Below are positions 9,701 through 18,600 of a stretch of 64,000 nt of DNA, one piece after another (position 1 is the first letter of the stretch; the number at the start of each line of letters is the position of its first letter). Origin of the DNA: Planctomycetia bacterium (GTDB lineage Bacteria > Planctomycetota > Planctomycetia > Pirellulales > PNKZ01); NCBI GenBank assembly GCA_021413845.1, contig JAIOPP010000006.1, positions 186,001-250,000 of the forward strand. Reading direction: 5' to 3'. The notes under the pieces are model-generated. The model saw only the letters and a program-made list of their open reading frames with translations, ran no database searches and was not told the origin of the DNA. A program made the position numbers and the translations under genes.

Positions 9701-10935
9701 AGTTTGCCGCGCAATCTTGGCGGCGTCCGCTGACGAGCTCGGAGCTCGGCGAGTTACGCGGGCTTTACCACAAGCTCCGCAAACAAGAACTGTCGCACGC
9801 CACGGCCCTGCGCATGTTGATCGCGCGGGTCATCGTCGCGCCGGCGTTCTTATATCGCGGCGAGAGCGCGGCGCCGGGCCTGAAGGCTGCGCCGGTGAAC
9901 GATTGGGAATTGGCGACGCGGTTGAGCTATTTTCTGTGGTCGAGCGCTCCGGATCAAGAACTTCGCTCGCTCGCGGCGGCCGGGACTCTGCACCAGCCGG
10001 ACGTTCTCCTCGCGCAAGCGCGCCGCATGCTTAAAGATCCCAAGGCACGCCGGCTGGCGACGGAGTTCGGTTGCCAGTGGCTCCATGTGCGAGATCTCGA
10101 AACGCTCGACGAAAAAAGCGAGCGCCATTTTCCGACCTTCGTAGCGCTGCGCGGCGACATGCAGGAAGAAGCCGTTCGCTTCTTTATGGACTTATTTCAA
10201 GCCGATCGTTCCGTGTTGTCGCTACTCGATGCCGACCATGGCTTCATAAACGGCGCGCTCGCAAAACACTACGGCATCGACGTCAAGTCGAACGACTGGC
10301 AACGCGTCGAGGGCTTACGCGCGCGAGGTCGCGGCGGCATCCTCGGTTTCGCCAGTACGCTGGCGAAGCAAAGCGGCGCATCGCGCACCAGCCCGATTCT
10401 GCGCGGCAATTGGCTGAGCGAAGTCGTGCTCGGCGAGAAGCTACCGCGTCCGCCGAAAGACGTGCCGCTGCTGCCCGAGGAAACGCCCGCGGGGCTCACC
10501 GAACGCCAGTTGATCGAGCGGCATAGCAGCGATGCGAAATGCGCGGTTTGCCACAAGCGGATCGACCCGTTCGGCTTTGCGCTCGAGGGCTTCGACGCGA
10601 TCGGCCGCGCCCGCGATAAGGATTCCGCCGGGTTGCCGATCGACACGGCTGCGAAGCTGGCCAATGGTACGCAATTCGACGGGCTCGAAGGGCTTCGTAA
10701 GTATCTGCTCGAGCAGCGCCGCGAGGATTTTCTCCGTCAGTTTTGCCGCAAGCTCCTCGGCTATGCGCTCGGTCGCAGCGTGCAGCTTTCCGATAAACCG
10801 CTGTTGGAAACGATGCTCGCTCGCTTGAAAGCCGATGAGTATAAAGTCGGTATCGCGATCGAGCTGGTCGTCGGGAGCCCGCAGTTTCGGGAAGTCCGCG
10901 GCCGAGAGTTCGTCGCCGATCATTCGTCTCAGTAA
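6745..10935 (+). CDS. Large planctomycete cytochrome-c-like protein, DUF1587/1592/1588/1585 (PSD type)
   Basis: A 1396-residue exported protein. The ATG at 6745 starts a clear signal peptide (about 1-22); the upstream frame overlaps the kinase end and was rejected. After the signal comes a planctomycete cytochrome-c motif, CVGCH at residues 38-42, followed by GEMPP. The C-terminal half carries the DUF1592 and DUF1588 blocks (WELATRLSYFLWSSAPD; LRGNWLSEVVLGEKLPRPP) and a second CAVCHKRIDPFGFALEGFD motif (about 1266-1284), then a DUF1585-like tail. Between them lies an extra several-hundred-residue region containing beta-rich sequence (DLTLYLSAGDAGDGNENDF) absent from the paralogue at 28747-31269. 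The DUF1552 gene follows after 25 bases; this pairing is typical of planctomycetes. Biochemical function is unknown; a redox or polysaccharide-related role is usually supposed. Confidence 0.92.
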   Translation: MPDPFRFSLALFTALVCSAARADDAFQSTIQPLLREYCVGCHSTKLQKGELDLEQFKSAADVAKQPKIWEGVLEQLASGEMPPKDQPQLPADRKTKLASWTQAKLDEIALANAGDPGAVVLRRLSNVEYTYSLRDLTGVESLDPAKEFPIDGAAGEGFTNAGAALVMSPALLTKYLDSAKGIAEHAVLLPNGIRFSSTTSPRDWTDESLAKIREFYARFSTTGGASSVNLQGVKFDTNAGGRLPLEKSLAVLLAERTALAGGTKSIADVAREHGLNAKYLGLLWAMLHDTKPSLLLDSLRLKWRAGTLTATDIEAWQQSLWRFASVGHIGKKNGPKGWQEPVNPLGSQHEIRWKPAVPAGGGDLTLYLSAGDAGDGNENDFAVWENARLVAPGRADLPLRDVRAMARRLAQRREAVIASTAKCLAAAAEADASHTRTDTAKLAQTHGVEPELLAGWLDYLGIGSSGSVKLGALLVKKIQASPEYAFVQGWSGADALSVTANSSDVSVRVPGTMKPHGVAAHPSPKLAVVIAWRSPTAATLRIGGSVQDAHPECGNGVTWALEVRRGHSREQLAAGVTKGATLIDMGRFENVRVLPGDVVAVVIGPRDGSHVCDLTAIDLALHDGTREWNLAKDIAPNILAGNPHDDGHGNKDVWHFFGEPPTAGSTSTVPGGSLLAKWRRSEHGAERQRLAQQLEQLLRQGMPAKVLGEADSPDRVLYDQLLAFNGPVLSAALRATEVHSDAGPDSPYGLDPALFGKQMNGKHPGGSSVDPLSLYVKAPAVIEVRLPAALVEGAELVVNGKLHPVDGKEGSVQMQVSTTKPERLSEIAATKAETKSVNGAWSDNNLRTSYGAQVIVNDGSAARQRFEAAFEDFRRLFPAALCYTKIVPVDEVVTLTLFHREDEQLKRLMLDDAQAAELDRLWDDLLFVSEAPLKQVDVFEQLYQFATQDANPAAFEPLREPILRAAEAFKKRGVEVEPKQLQAVLEFAAQSWRRPLTSSELGELRGLYHKLRKQELSHATALRMLIARVIVAPAFLYRGESAAPGLKAAPVNDWELATRLSYFLWSSAPDQELRSLAAAGTLHQPDVLLAQARRMLKDPKARRLATEFGCQWLHVRDLETLDEKSERHFPTFVALRGDMQEEAVRFFMDLFQADRSVLSLLDADHGFINGALAKHYGIDVKSNDWQRVEGLRARGRGGILGFASTLAKQSGASRTSPILRGNWLSEVVLGEKLPRPPKDVPLLPEETPAGLTERQLIERHSSDAKCAVCHKRIDPFGFALEGFDAIGRARDKDSAGLPIDTAAKLANGTQFDGLEGLRKYLLEQRREDFLRQFCRKLLGYALGRSVQLSDKPLLETMLARLKADEYKVGIAIELVVGSPQFREVRGREFVADHSSQ

Positions 10936-10960
10936 CGCCATTCACCTTAACGGCCTCGCT

Positions 10961-12292
10961 ATGAATATCCACCACTTCTCGCGTCGTGCGTTTCTGCGCG
11001 GAATCGGCGTCAGCATGGCTTTGCCGTGGTTGGAGTCGGTCAACGTCTGGGGCGACGAACCGCTGCGCAACAAGCCGGCGAGCGAAGCGCCCGTGCGGTT
11101 GGCGGTGTTGTTCTCCGGCAACGGCTTCCATTCCAAAGAATGGTGGGCGAAAGGAGAAGGGAAGGGGATGGAACTCGGAAAAGTGCTGACGCCGCTCGGC
11201 GACTTCCGAGAAAAGCTCTTGTTCGTGCGCGGACTCTTTCACGATGAGGCGCGGAAAGGGAACATCCATAGCTCCCAAACGGGCAACCTGCTCTCCGGTG
11301 CGCCGATCGCCTCGGGGGGCGAGATACGTTCCGGCACGAGCTTCGATCAGTTGCTCGCGCAAACCTACGGGCGTTCGACGAAAGTACCGAGCCTCGTACT
11401 CGGTTGCGAGCGCTCGAATCCGTCGGTCCACAAGAACTACTCGATGCTCTACAGTTCTCACATTTCGTGGAGCTCGCCGACGACCCCGACGCCGCTCGAG
11501 CTCTATCCCGCGCTGGCGTTCGATCGCCTCTTCAAAGATGAAGTCGCGCCGGGCGACAAGAGCGTGCTCGATGCCGTCTTGGCCGATGCGCAAGACCTGC
11601 GCCGCAACATCAGCACCGGCGACCAACGGAAGCTCGACGAGTATCTCGACTCCGTGCGCGACGTGGAAACGCGGATCGCGAATGCCGGGAAGCGCGGCGA
11701 ACTCCAAGGTTGGCGGCCGACGCTCGACAAGCCGAACATGAAACGTCCCGACGACGGCATTCCGCAAGACATCGCCGAGCACATGCGGCTGATGAGCGAT
11801 ATTCTCGTCCTCGGTTTTCAAACCGATACGACGCGCATCTCGACGCTGAAGCTCAACAACGATCATAGCGCGCTCCGGTTTCCGAATCTGCCTTCGGTGC
11901 AGCAGCCGAGCCACGGCATCGACTATATGATTCACCACCTCCTGTCCCACTCCGACGGCGAAGACTGGCTGAAGGTGAATCAGTTTTTCATCGAGCAGCT
12001 GGCTTACATCGCGCGCAAGCTCGACGGCATTCAAGAAGGTTCGCGCACGCTGTTGGACAACACCATGCTGCTGCATTGCTCCAGCATGATGGCCGGCGCG
12101 AAGCACGACAACGACCAGCTTCCCGTCATCGTGCTCGGCGGCGCGGGAGGCCGCATCCAGAGTGGCCGAGTGCTCGACTACAAAGACAAGCCCGACCGCC
12201 AGTTGTGTCGCTTGTTTATGTCGATGATGGACAAGATGGACGTCCGTCCGAAGACGTTCGGCGATGCGAAGACCATGCTGAACGAAGTTTAG
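10961..12292 (+). CDS. DUF1552 secreted protein (Tat signal), partner of the DUF1592 protein
   Basis: The chosen ATG at 10961 gives 443 residues starting with a twin-arginine-like signal (SRRAFLRG, residues about 7-14, then a hydrophobic stretch); the longer frame begins inside the upstream gene. The body matches DUF1552, an alkaline-phosphatase-like or sulfatase-like fold related to DUF1501: LAVLFSGNGFHSKEWWA, the NIHSSQTGNLLSG block, SFDQLLAQ, and a C-terminal LLHCSSMMAGAKHDNDQLPV segment. It lies 25 bases after the DUF1592 gene and is probably co-transcribed with it. Tat export would suit a protein folded with a cofactor. The reaction is unknown. Confidence 0.9.
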   Translation: MNIHHFSRRAFLRGIGVSMALPWLESVNVWGDEPLRNKPASEAPVRLAVLFSGNGFHSKEWWAKGEGKGMELGKVLTPLGDFREKLLFVRGLFHDEARKGNIHSSQTGNLLSGAPIASGGEIRSGTSFDQLLAQTYGRSTKVPSLVLGCERSNPSVHKNYSMLYSSHISWSSPTTPTPLELYPALAFDRLFKDEVAPGDKSVLDAVLADAQDLRRNISTGDQRKLDEYLDSVRDVETRIANAGKRGELQGWRPTLDKPNMKRPDDGIPQDIAEHMRLMSDILVLGFQTDTTRISTLKLNNDHSALRFPNLPSVQQPSHGIDYMIHHLLSHSDGEDWLKVNQFFIEQLAYIARKLDGIQEGSRTLLDNTMLLHCSSMMAGAKHDNDQLPVIVLGGAGGRIQSGRVLDYKDKPDRQLCRLFMSMMDKMDVRPKTFGDAKTMLNEV

Positions 12293-12330
12293 CGCAGACC
12301 AAGTCTAGCGCTCGATACCGGCGCGCTTCT

Positions 12331-12361
12331 CGTCGACGAATCTTAAGAGATTCGAGCGACG
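12331..12361 (+). terminator. Stem-loop after DUF1552 gene
   Basis: CGAATCT-TAAG-AGATTCG is a perfect 7-bp stem with a TAAG loop. It is extended by CGTCG/CGACG beyond a small internal loop and starts 39 bases after the DUF1552 stop. There is no T-tract. It probably ends the DUF1592/DUF1552 transcript. Confidence 0.5.
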
Positions 12362-12486
12362 TCGCCGCTCGCGCACGTTACGGCGAGGATCGGGCTCCCG
12401 CATCTGGGCGGGAAATGGGGGCCGCTCGCCGAAATACGCCGATCTCCGCGCCTAACGGCCGGGAAAACCTCGCTGTCGCGGCAGAC

Positions 12487-12505
12487 GAAAACTGCGACTA
12501 TTTTC
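12487..12505. promoter_or_regulatory. AT-rich inverted repeat before the giant WD40 gene
   Basis: GAAAA and TTTTC flank a 9-base spacer, and the right half reads ACTATTTTC with CCGAGC shortly after. It closely resembles the element at 2588-2605, so the sigma/kinase genes and the giant WD40 gene could share control. Confidence 0.35.
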
Positions 12506-12615
12506 TCCCGAGCTAGACGCGGCGAGCGCGGCGGGTTGTTACTATGGCGTCGTTGCGAACCTGGGTTGGTTTCAGGTTCGGCGCCGAGAAAATGCCGGAT
12601 AAGAGGATCGAGACG

Positions 12616-15600
12616 ATGCCGAAGGTTACCGTGAAGCGTTGGTCCGTACTCATGTGGCTCGTGACGTTAGGCGGAGGCGCGTCGACTTTCGGCCAAGCGC
12701 CGCCGGAACAGATTCGTTATCTCGAAGGGCACACGCAAGCGGTGTATGCCGTGCGCGCTGCGGCCGACGGCAAAACGGCCGCGAGCGCGAGCATCGACGG
12801 AACGGTCAACGTCTGGGACCTTACCAGCGGTCAACTGATTCGCTCCATCCCGGCCCACGCCGGCCCGGCGTTGAGCTTGGCGATCTCGCGCGACAGCAAG
12901 CAATTGGCAACCGGCGGCTTAGACCGCAAGGTGCATTTGTTCGAGCTGCCGACCGGAACTTCGCCTCCCGGTCTGGCAGGGGTTCCCGGTGTTCCGTTGG
13001 CGATGGATGTGTCGCCGAACGGCAACCAAGTGTTGACGGTCGATCAAGGGAAGACGTTGCGCCTATGGGACGTCACGACCAACGCCGCGGTTCGCGACTT
13101 CGGCGGCATCACCGGCGAGCCCGTCGCCGTGGCGATGGTGCCTGCGACGAAACTGATATTGGCCGCTTCGCAAGAGGGCAGCGTTCGTAGTTGGCAACTC
13201 GACACGGCTCAGCCGAGCGGGCTGGTGTCTACGGCGCCGATCAGCTCGATGGCGTTTCGGGCTCGCGACCAACTCGTTGCGGTCGGAGGCACCGATGGGC
13301 TCGTGCGGTTCCTCCGTTGGCCCGTCGTGGCGCCGGTTTCGATTCCAGGACATGGAGACCAAGTGAACGCGGTCGCCATAGCAAGTCACGGCAAGTTCAT
13401 TTTGAGCGGCAGCAACGACCAGATCGTCCAAATCGTCACGTTGGCCGACAACAAGTTGGCCCGTGCGCTGGCCGGCCAGGTCGGGCCGGTGACATCCGTA
13501 GCGCTCGACGAAACTGCAATCCTTGCCGCAGCCGGAAGCGCTACGGGAACGATCAAGTTTTGGCAAACGGCCGACGGTGCCGATCGATTCACCTTGGCAG
13601 GCCATGTGGGAGCCGTGTCGTCGCTGGCCTTTCAGCCCAAGAGTACGACCATCGCTTCGGCAGGCGCCGACGGCACCTTGCGCCTGTGGAACGCGCCGAC
13701 GGCGACCATCACGCTCGCCAGCCATGCCGGTGTGGTGCAAGCAGTCGCCGCGAGCGCTGATGGCAAGGTCTTCGCCACCGCCTCGGCCGATAAGAGCGTG
13801 AAGCTGTGGTCGCCGACCGACGGTAAACTAGTGCGAACTCAGGCGCCGCAGCTACAACCGGTGCAACGCGTGGCGCTCGGGCCCGATGGGCAACAATTCG
13901 CAACCGGCGACGCGCTCGGCGCGATCCGCGTCTTCGCAGCGAAAGATGGGGTAGAGCAAGGTTTGCTGGAAGGTCACACGCTGCCGGTCACCGGCTTGGC
14001 GTTTCGTGCGGGAGCCAAACAGCTTGTGTCGACTGCCGACGACGGCACCGTGCGGATTTGGAATCTGCCCCTGATTCCGTCGAAGACTTGGCCGTTTGCC
14101 GCAGCCACCGCTCCGAAGGTAGTGCTGAGCGCGAATCGCTTGTTCGTCGCAGGGGGCACCGACGGTGCGGCCGTGGGTCTCGATCCCGAAACCGGCGCCG
14201 AAGCGCAAAAGTACGCGGCGGCCGCCGCACCGCTTACGGGCTTGGCATTGACTACCGACGGAGCATTGCTGGCCGGAGCGACGAATCTCGGCGGCGTGAA
14301 ATTTTGGAACGCGGCCGACGGCGTCGATCGCGGAAGCCTCGCCGGCCATGAAGGGGCGGTCGCGGCCATCGCGGTGCATCCGAGCTTGCCGCAAGTCGCC
14401 ACCGGGGGCCTCGACGGAACGGTTCGCTTATGGCGACATCCGATCGCGCCGCAATCGTTCACTCACCACGCGAAGCCCATCAAAGCCGTGGCCGTCGGCG
14501 CCGACGGCAAGCTGATGGTTTCCACTGCGGAAGACATGACCGTTCAGCTCTGGACCCTCCCCGACGGCAAGCCGACGGTAACGGTACCGACGCAAACGGC
14601 CGTGGTTCACACGGTTGCCGTGCGACCCGACGGCAAGCAGGTCGTGACGGGAGATGCGACGGGGATGATTCGGGTTTGGAACTCGGCCGACGGCGCACCG
14701 TTGGCCTCGTGGGGCGCACACGATGCCGCAGTGACCAGCCTCGCGTTCGACACCGCCGGACAACAGTTCGTGTCGAGCGGTGCCGACGGCGGAGTCGCGC
14801 TGTGGAAGTTGCCGACCGTCGCGCTGCGCACTTTGCATGAACGCCCGGTAGCGGTCGCCGCCATGGCGACCACGACCGACGGCAAGCTTCTGGCCGTGGC
14901 CTCGGCAGACAAATCCTTAACGATCGTCGACGTGGCGACCGGGAAAGCGAATCATGCGAAAGAGGCCCTGCCTAACCAATCGACGGCCTTGTCGTTCGCG
15001 GTCGACGGAAGCCTGTTGGCGGTCGGAAACGATTCCGGCAGCGTGCAATTCTACAAAGCCGCCGACGGTGCCGATGCCGGTGCCGATGCCGGTGCGTTGG
15101 GCGGACATGTGGGTGCCGTCGCCGGCGTAGCGTTCCATCCCAAGGGGGGCCAACTAGCCACGGCCGGAGCCGACGGAACGCTTCGCCTCTGGAACGCGCC
15201 GCTACCATCTCGTCCGCTGTCCGGAGCCGGCAAGAAGATCAATGTCTTGGCTGCGAGCCCGAACGGCCAGCTGATCGCCACGGCAACCGAAGACGGGGTA
15301 CAACTTTGGACCGCCGCCGACGGCAAGGTGGCTCGCCCTCTGGCAGGGCACAAGGGTGCCGTGACGGCGCTCGCCTGGAAAGCGGATAGCACGCAACTCG
15401 CAACGGCCGGCGTCGACGGCACGGTTCGAGTTTGGAACGCCGCCGATGGTCGCCAGATCACGATCTACGAAGCGCATAAGACGCCGGTCTCGGCCGTGAG
15501 CTTCACGACCGATGGCGCGGCCGTCGTCAGCGCGGGAACCGACAAGCTCGCTCAAATCTGGAGCGCCACGGATGCCAAGCCGCTGCAAACTCTTACCGGT

Positions 15601-18600
15601 CATACGCAACCAGTCACGGCTCTGGCGTCCGTCTTCGGAGGTGCGTTCGTCGTCTCCGGTTCGACCGACGCCACGGTCCGAACATGGAATGCGACCGACG
15701 GCAAGCCCGGCACCACGATCAACGCCGGCGCGCCGGTGACGAGCTTGGCCGTGAGCGGCGACGGCAAGTTGCTGGTCGTCGGATGCCAAGACAAACTCGT
15801 CAAAGTGTTTCAGTTGGCCGACGGAAAACTAGTGGCGACTCATACGGGCCACGCGCAACCGGTCGGCTCGGTGGCTTGGAACTCGAAGAACACCCGAATT
15901 GCCAGCGCCTCGAACGACGGCGCGCTCCGCGTTTGGGATGCCGTCACGGGCCAACTACTGGAGACGTTGTCGCCGGGAGCGACGATTCTGCCGACGAGCG
16001 TGAGCTTCCTCGCACCCGACGAACGTACGCTCGTCGTCGGCTGGTCCGACGGCCAAGCTGCGATCGAATCGCTCCGGCTCAACTGGTCGATCCCCGCCGC
16101 CGTAGGGCCCGCCCCGACCGGCTCACTCACCAGCGTGGCGTTCACGCCCGACGGCGCGAGCCTGCTCACCGGCGGTACGGACAAAAAAGTCCAGCTCTGG
16201 AACGCGCTCGACGGAAAGCTGCTGCGTCCCTTTGCCGGGCCGACCGATGTCGTGACGAGCATCGCGATCAGCGCGGACGGCACCAAGGTCTTCGCCGGTG
16301 GAGTCGACAAGGCCGTTCGCGTCTGGAACTTCGCCGATGCTGCGCTGATCTCCACGCTGACGCATCCGGTCGCAGTGCGAGCTCTCCGTCCGAATAGCGA
16401 TGGAAGTCGGCTAGCCACGGGCGCCGACGACAACATGGTTCGCATTTGGAGTTTGCCGGCGGGACGGGTGATCGAACGCCACGCCGACGCGACCAAGCCT
16501 GTCACGGCGCTCGCGTTCTCGGCAGACAATCTCGCCGTTCACTTCGCCGCAGCCGATGGCCGAGTGCGCAGCGTGCCGCTGGCCGTGGTGTTCAACGAAC
16601 CGGCTCACGCCGTCGGTGCGACCTATGCGACGATCTCGCCGGACGGCAAAGTCGTGGCGTCGGGCGGCATCGACAAGTTGGTGAAGCTGACCGATCCGGC
16701 CGGTAAACCGATCGCACAACTCGCCGACTGCACATCCCCGGTGCGCGGAATTGCGCTGCGCGGCGACGGAGCCCAATTGGCGGCGAGCGGCGACGATGCC
16801 CAGCTCTATTTCTGGCGGCTCGACAATCGGCAGTTGGAAAAGAAGCTGCCGCTCGGAGCTCCCGTGTCGAACCTCAGCTATAGCGCCGATAAGCTCCGCT
16901 TAGTCGCGGCCGGCGCCGACAATCGCCTGCGGATCGTGCATGTCGCCGAGCTGCGCGTGTGGGAAGATGTCATCGCTCCGGCCGTGTTGCGCGGGGTCGC
17001 ATTCTTGCCCGATGGAGTTTCCGTCGTCACCGGCGGGGCCGATAACAAACTGCACCTGCAATCGCTCGCCGGAACGGCATTGTTGAGCGGGCACGTCGGA
17101 ACCGTTCAGGGACTAGCCTTCACGCCCGATGGAAAAGGCCTCGTCAGCGCCGGCGCCGATAAGACTTTGCGGCATTGGAACCCGGTAGACGGCAAGCTCG
17201 TGCGAGCGCTGGCGGGACACGCCGATATCGTCACGTCGGTGGTCGTCACCGGCGACGGTGCGAAGATCGTTTCGGCAAGCGCCGACAAAACCGTGCGCAC
17301 TTGGAACGTCAGCGACGGGGTCGCCGGTGCGACCATCACGCTTACCGTGCCGGTGCGCGGCTTGGTCGCCACGGCCGATCCGACGCGCATCGCCGGCTAT
17401 GCCGACGATCTCTTGGTACACGTGTGGGATCTGACGAGCGGAAGAGACCTACAGCGATTCACGGGCCACAAGGCGGCTGTTTCCGGCCTCGCTTCGTCTG
17501 CCGACGGCAAGCGCATCTTCTCCGTCTCGGCAGATAAAACCATCGCCCGCTGGCCGATCGCCGCCGAGCGGTTGATCGTGGCCGATCCCGCAAAGATCTA
17601 CGATCTCGCCCTGATCGGTGATGGTGCGCAGTTCGTCACTTCCGGCGAAGACAAGCTTGTGAAGTTGTGGGACGACCAAGGGAAGCTCGTCCGTCAATTC
17701 GGTGGTTCTCCGACCGGCGTGCGCAGCGTGGCCGTCTCGGCCGACGGCGCTCGGGTAGCCGCCGGCGGTGATCCGACGATGGCGCAGCCTACGGTTTGGG
17801 TTTGGAATCTGGCCGACGCCAAGCTCTTGCAGACGATCGCGACTCCGGTCGGCGTATCGCAAGTGGCTTACGACACCGATCAGAAGCTGGCCGTCGGTGG
17901 GGCCGACAAACATTTGCGTTTGTATTCGATCGCCGATGGGCGTTTGCTCGAAGACTTCACTGCTCCGGCGGTGTTGCTCGATGTGGTGTTTGCGGGCGAG
18001 AAGCAACGCCTCGTCACGGCCGGAAGCGATAACAACGGCTACCTCTTCACGCCGTCGTTGCTGCGCGCATGGTCGGCGCATGTCGGCGGCGTCGCCGGCG
18101 TAGCCTTTACGCCGGACGGCACGCAATTGGTCTCGGCCGGCGCCGATAAGCTGGTCTCCGTTTGGAACGTCGCCGACGGCAAAAAGGTGAATAGCTACGG
18201 CGGTCACACCGCCGCGGTCACCAGCGTATCCCTCTCGGCCGACGGTCAACGAATCGTCGCCGGCGGTGCCGATAAGACATTGCAAATCTGGGAGCGAACG
18301 GCTCCGAACGAATCGCAACCGGATGCCCCGATCGCAGCCAAGTCCGTGATCACGCATGCCGCCGGCATTCGCTCCGTGGCCTTCGCTGCCGATGGCAAAC
18401 AGATCGTCGCCGGTGGCGACGACAACATGGTTTGGTCGTGGGATGTCGCCACCGGCAAGGAACGCGAACATTGGATCGGCCATACGGGCCCGGTCTTGTC
18501 CGTGGCCTTGTCGCCCGATGGCAAGTCGCTGATCACAGGGAGCATCGATCGGACGCTACGTCGTTGGACACCGAGCGTGCTGGGAGTCGCCTCGGCGCTC

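Larger units (their letters stand above)
12293..12615. other. Intergenic region, 323 bases, with hairpin and promoter-like repeat
   Basis: No convincing gene. It contains a terminator-like hairpin at 12331-12361 and an inverted repeat at 12487-12505. A 24-codon in-frame extension of the next gene from an ATG at 12544 is possible but would put a non-signal sequence ahead of the signal peptide. Confidence 0.6.

Noticed and set aside
10496-12106. 536-codon minus-strand frame opposite the DUF1592 end and the DUF1552 gene
   Set aside because: It spans two real genes on the other strand and has no recognisable domain; a codon-bias shadow.
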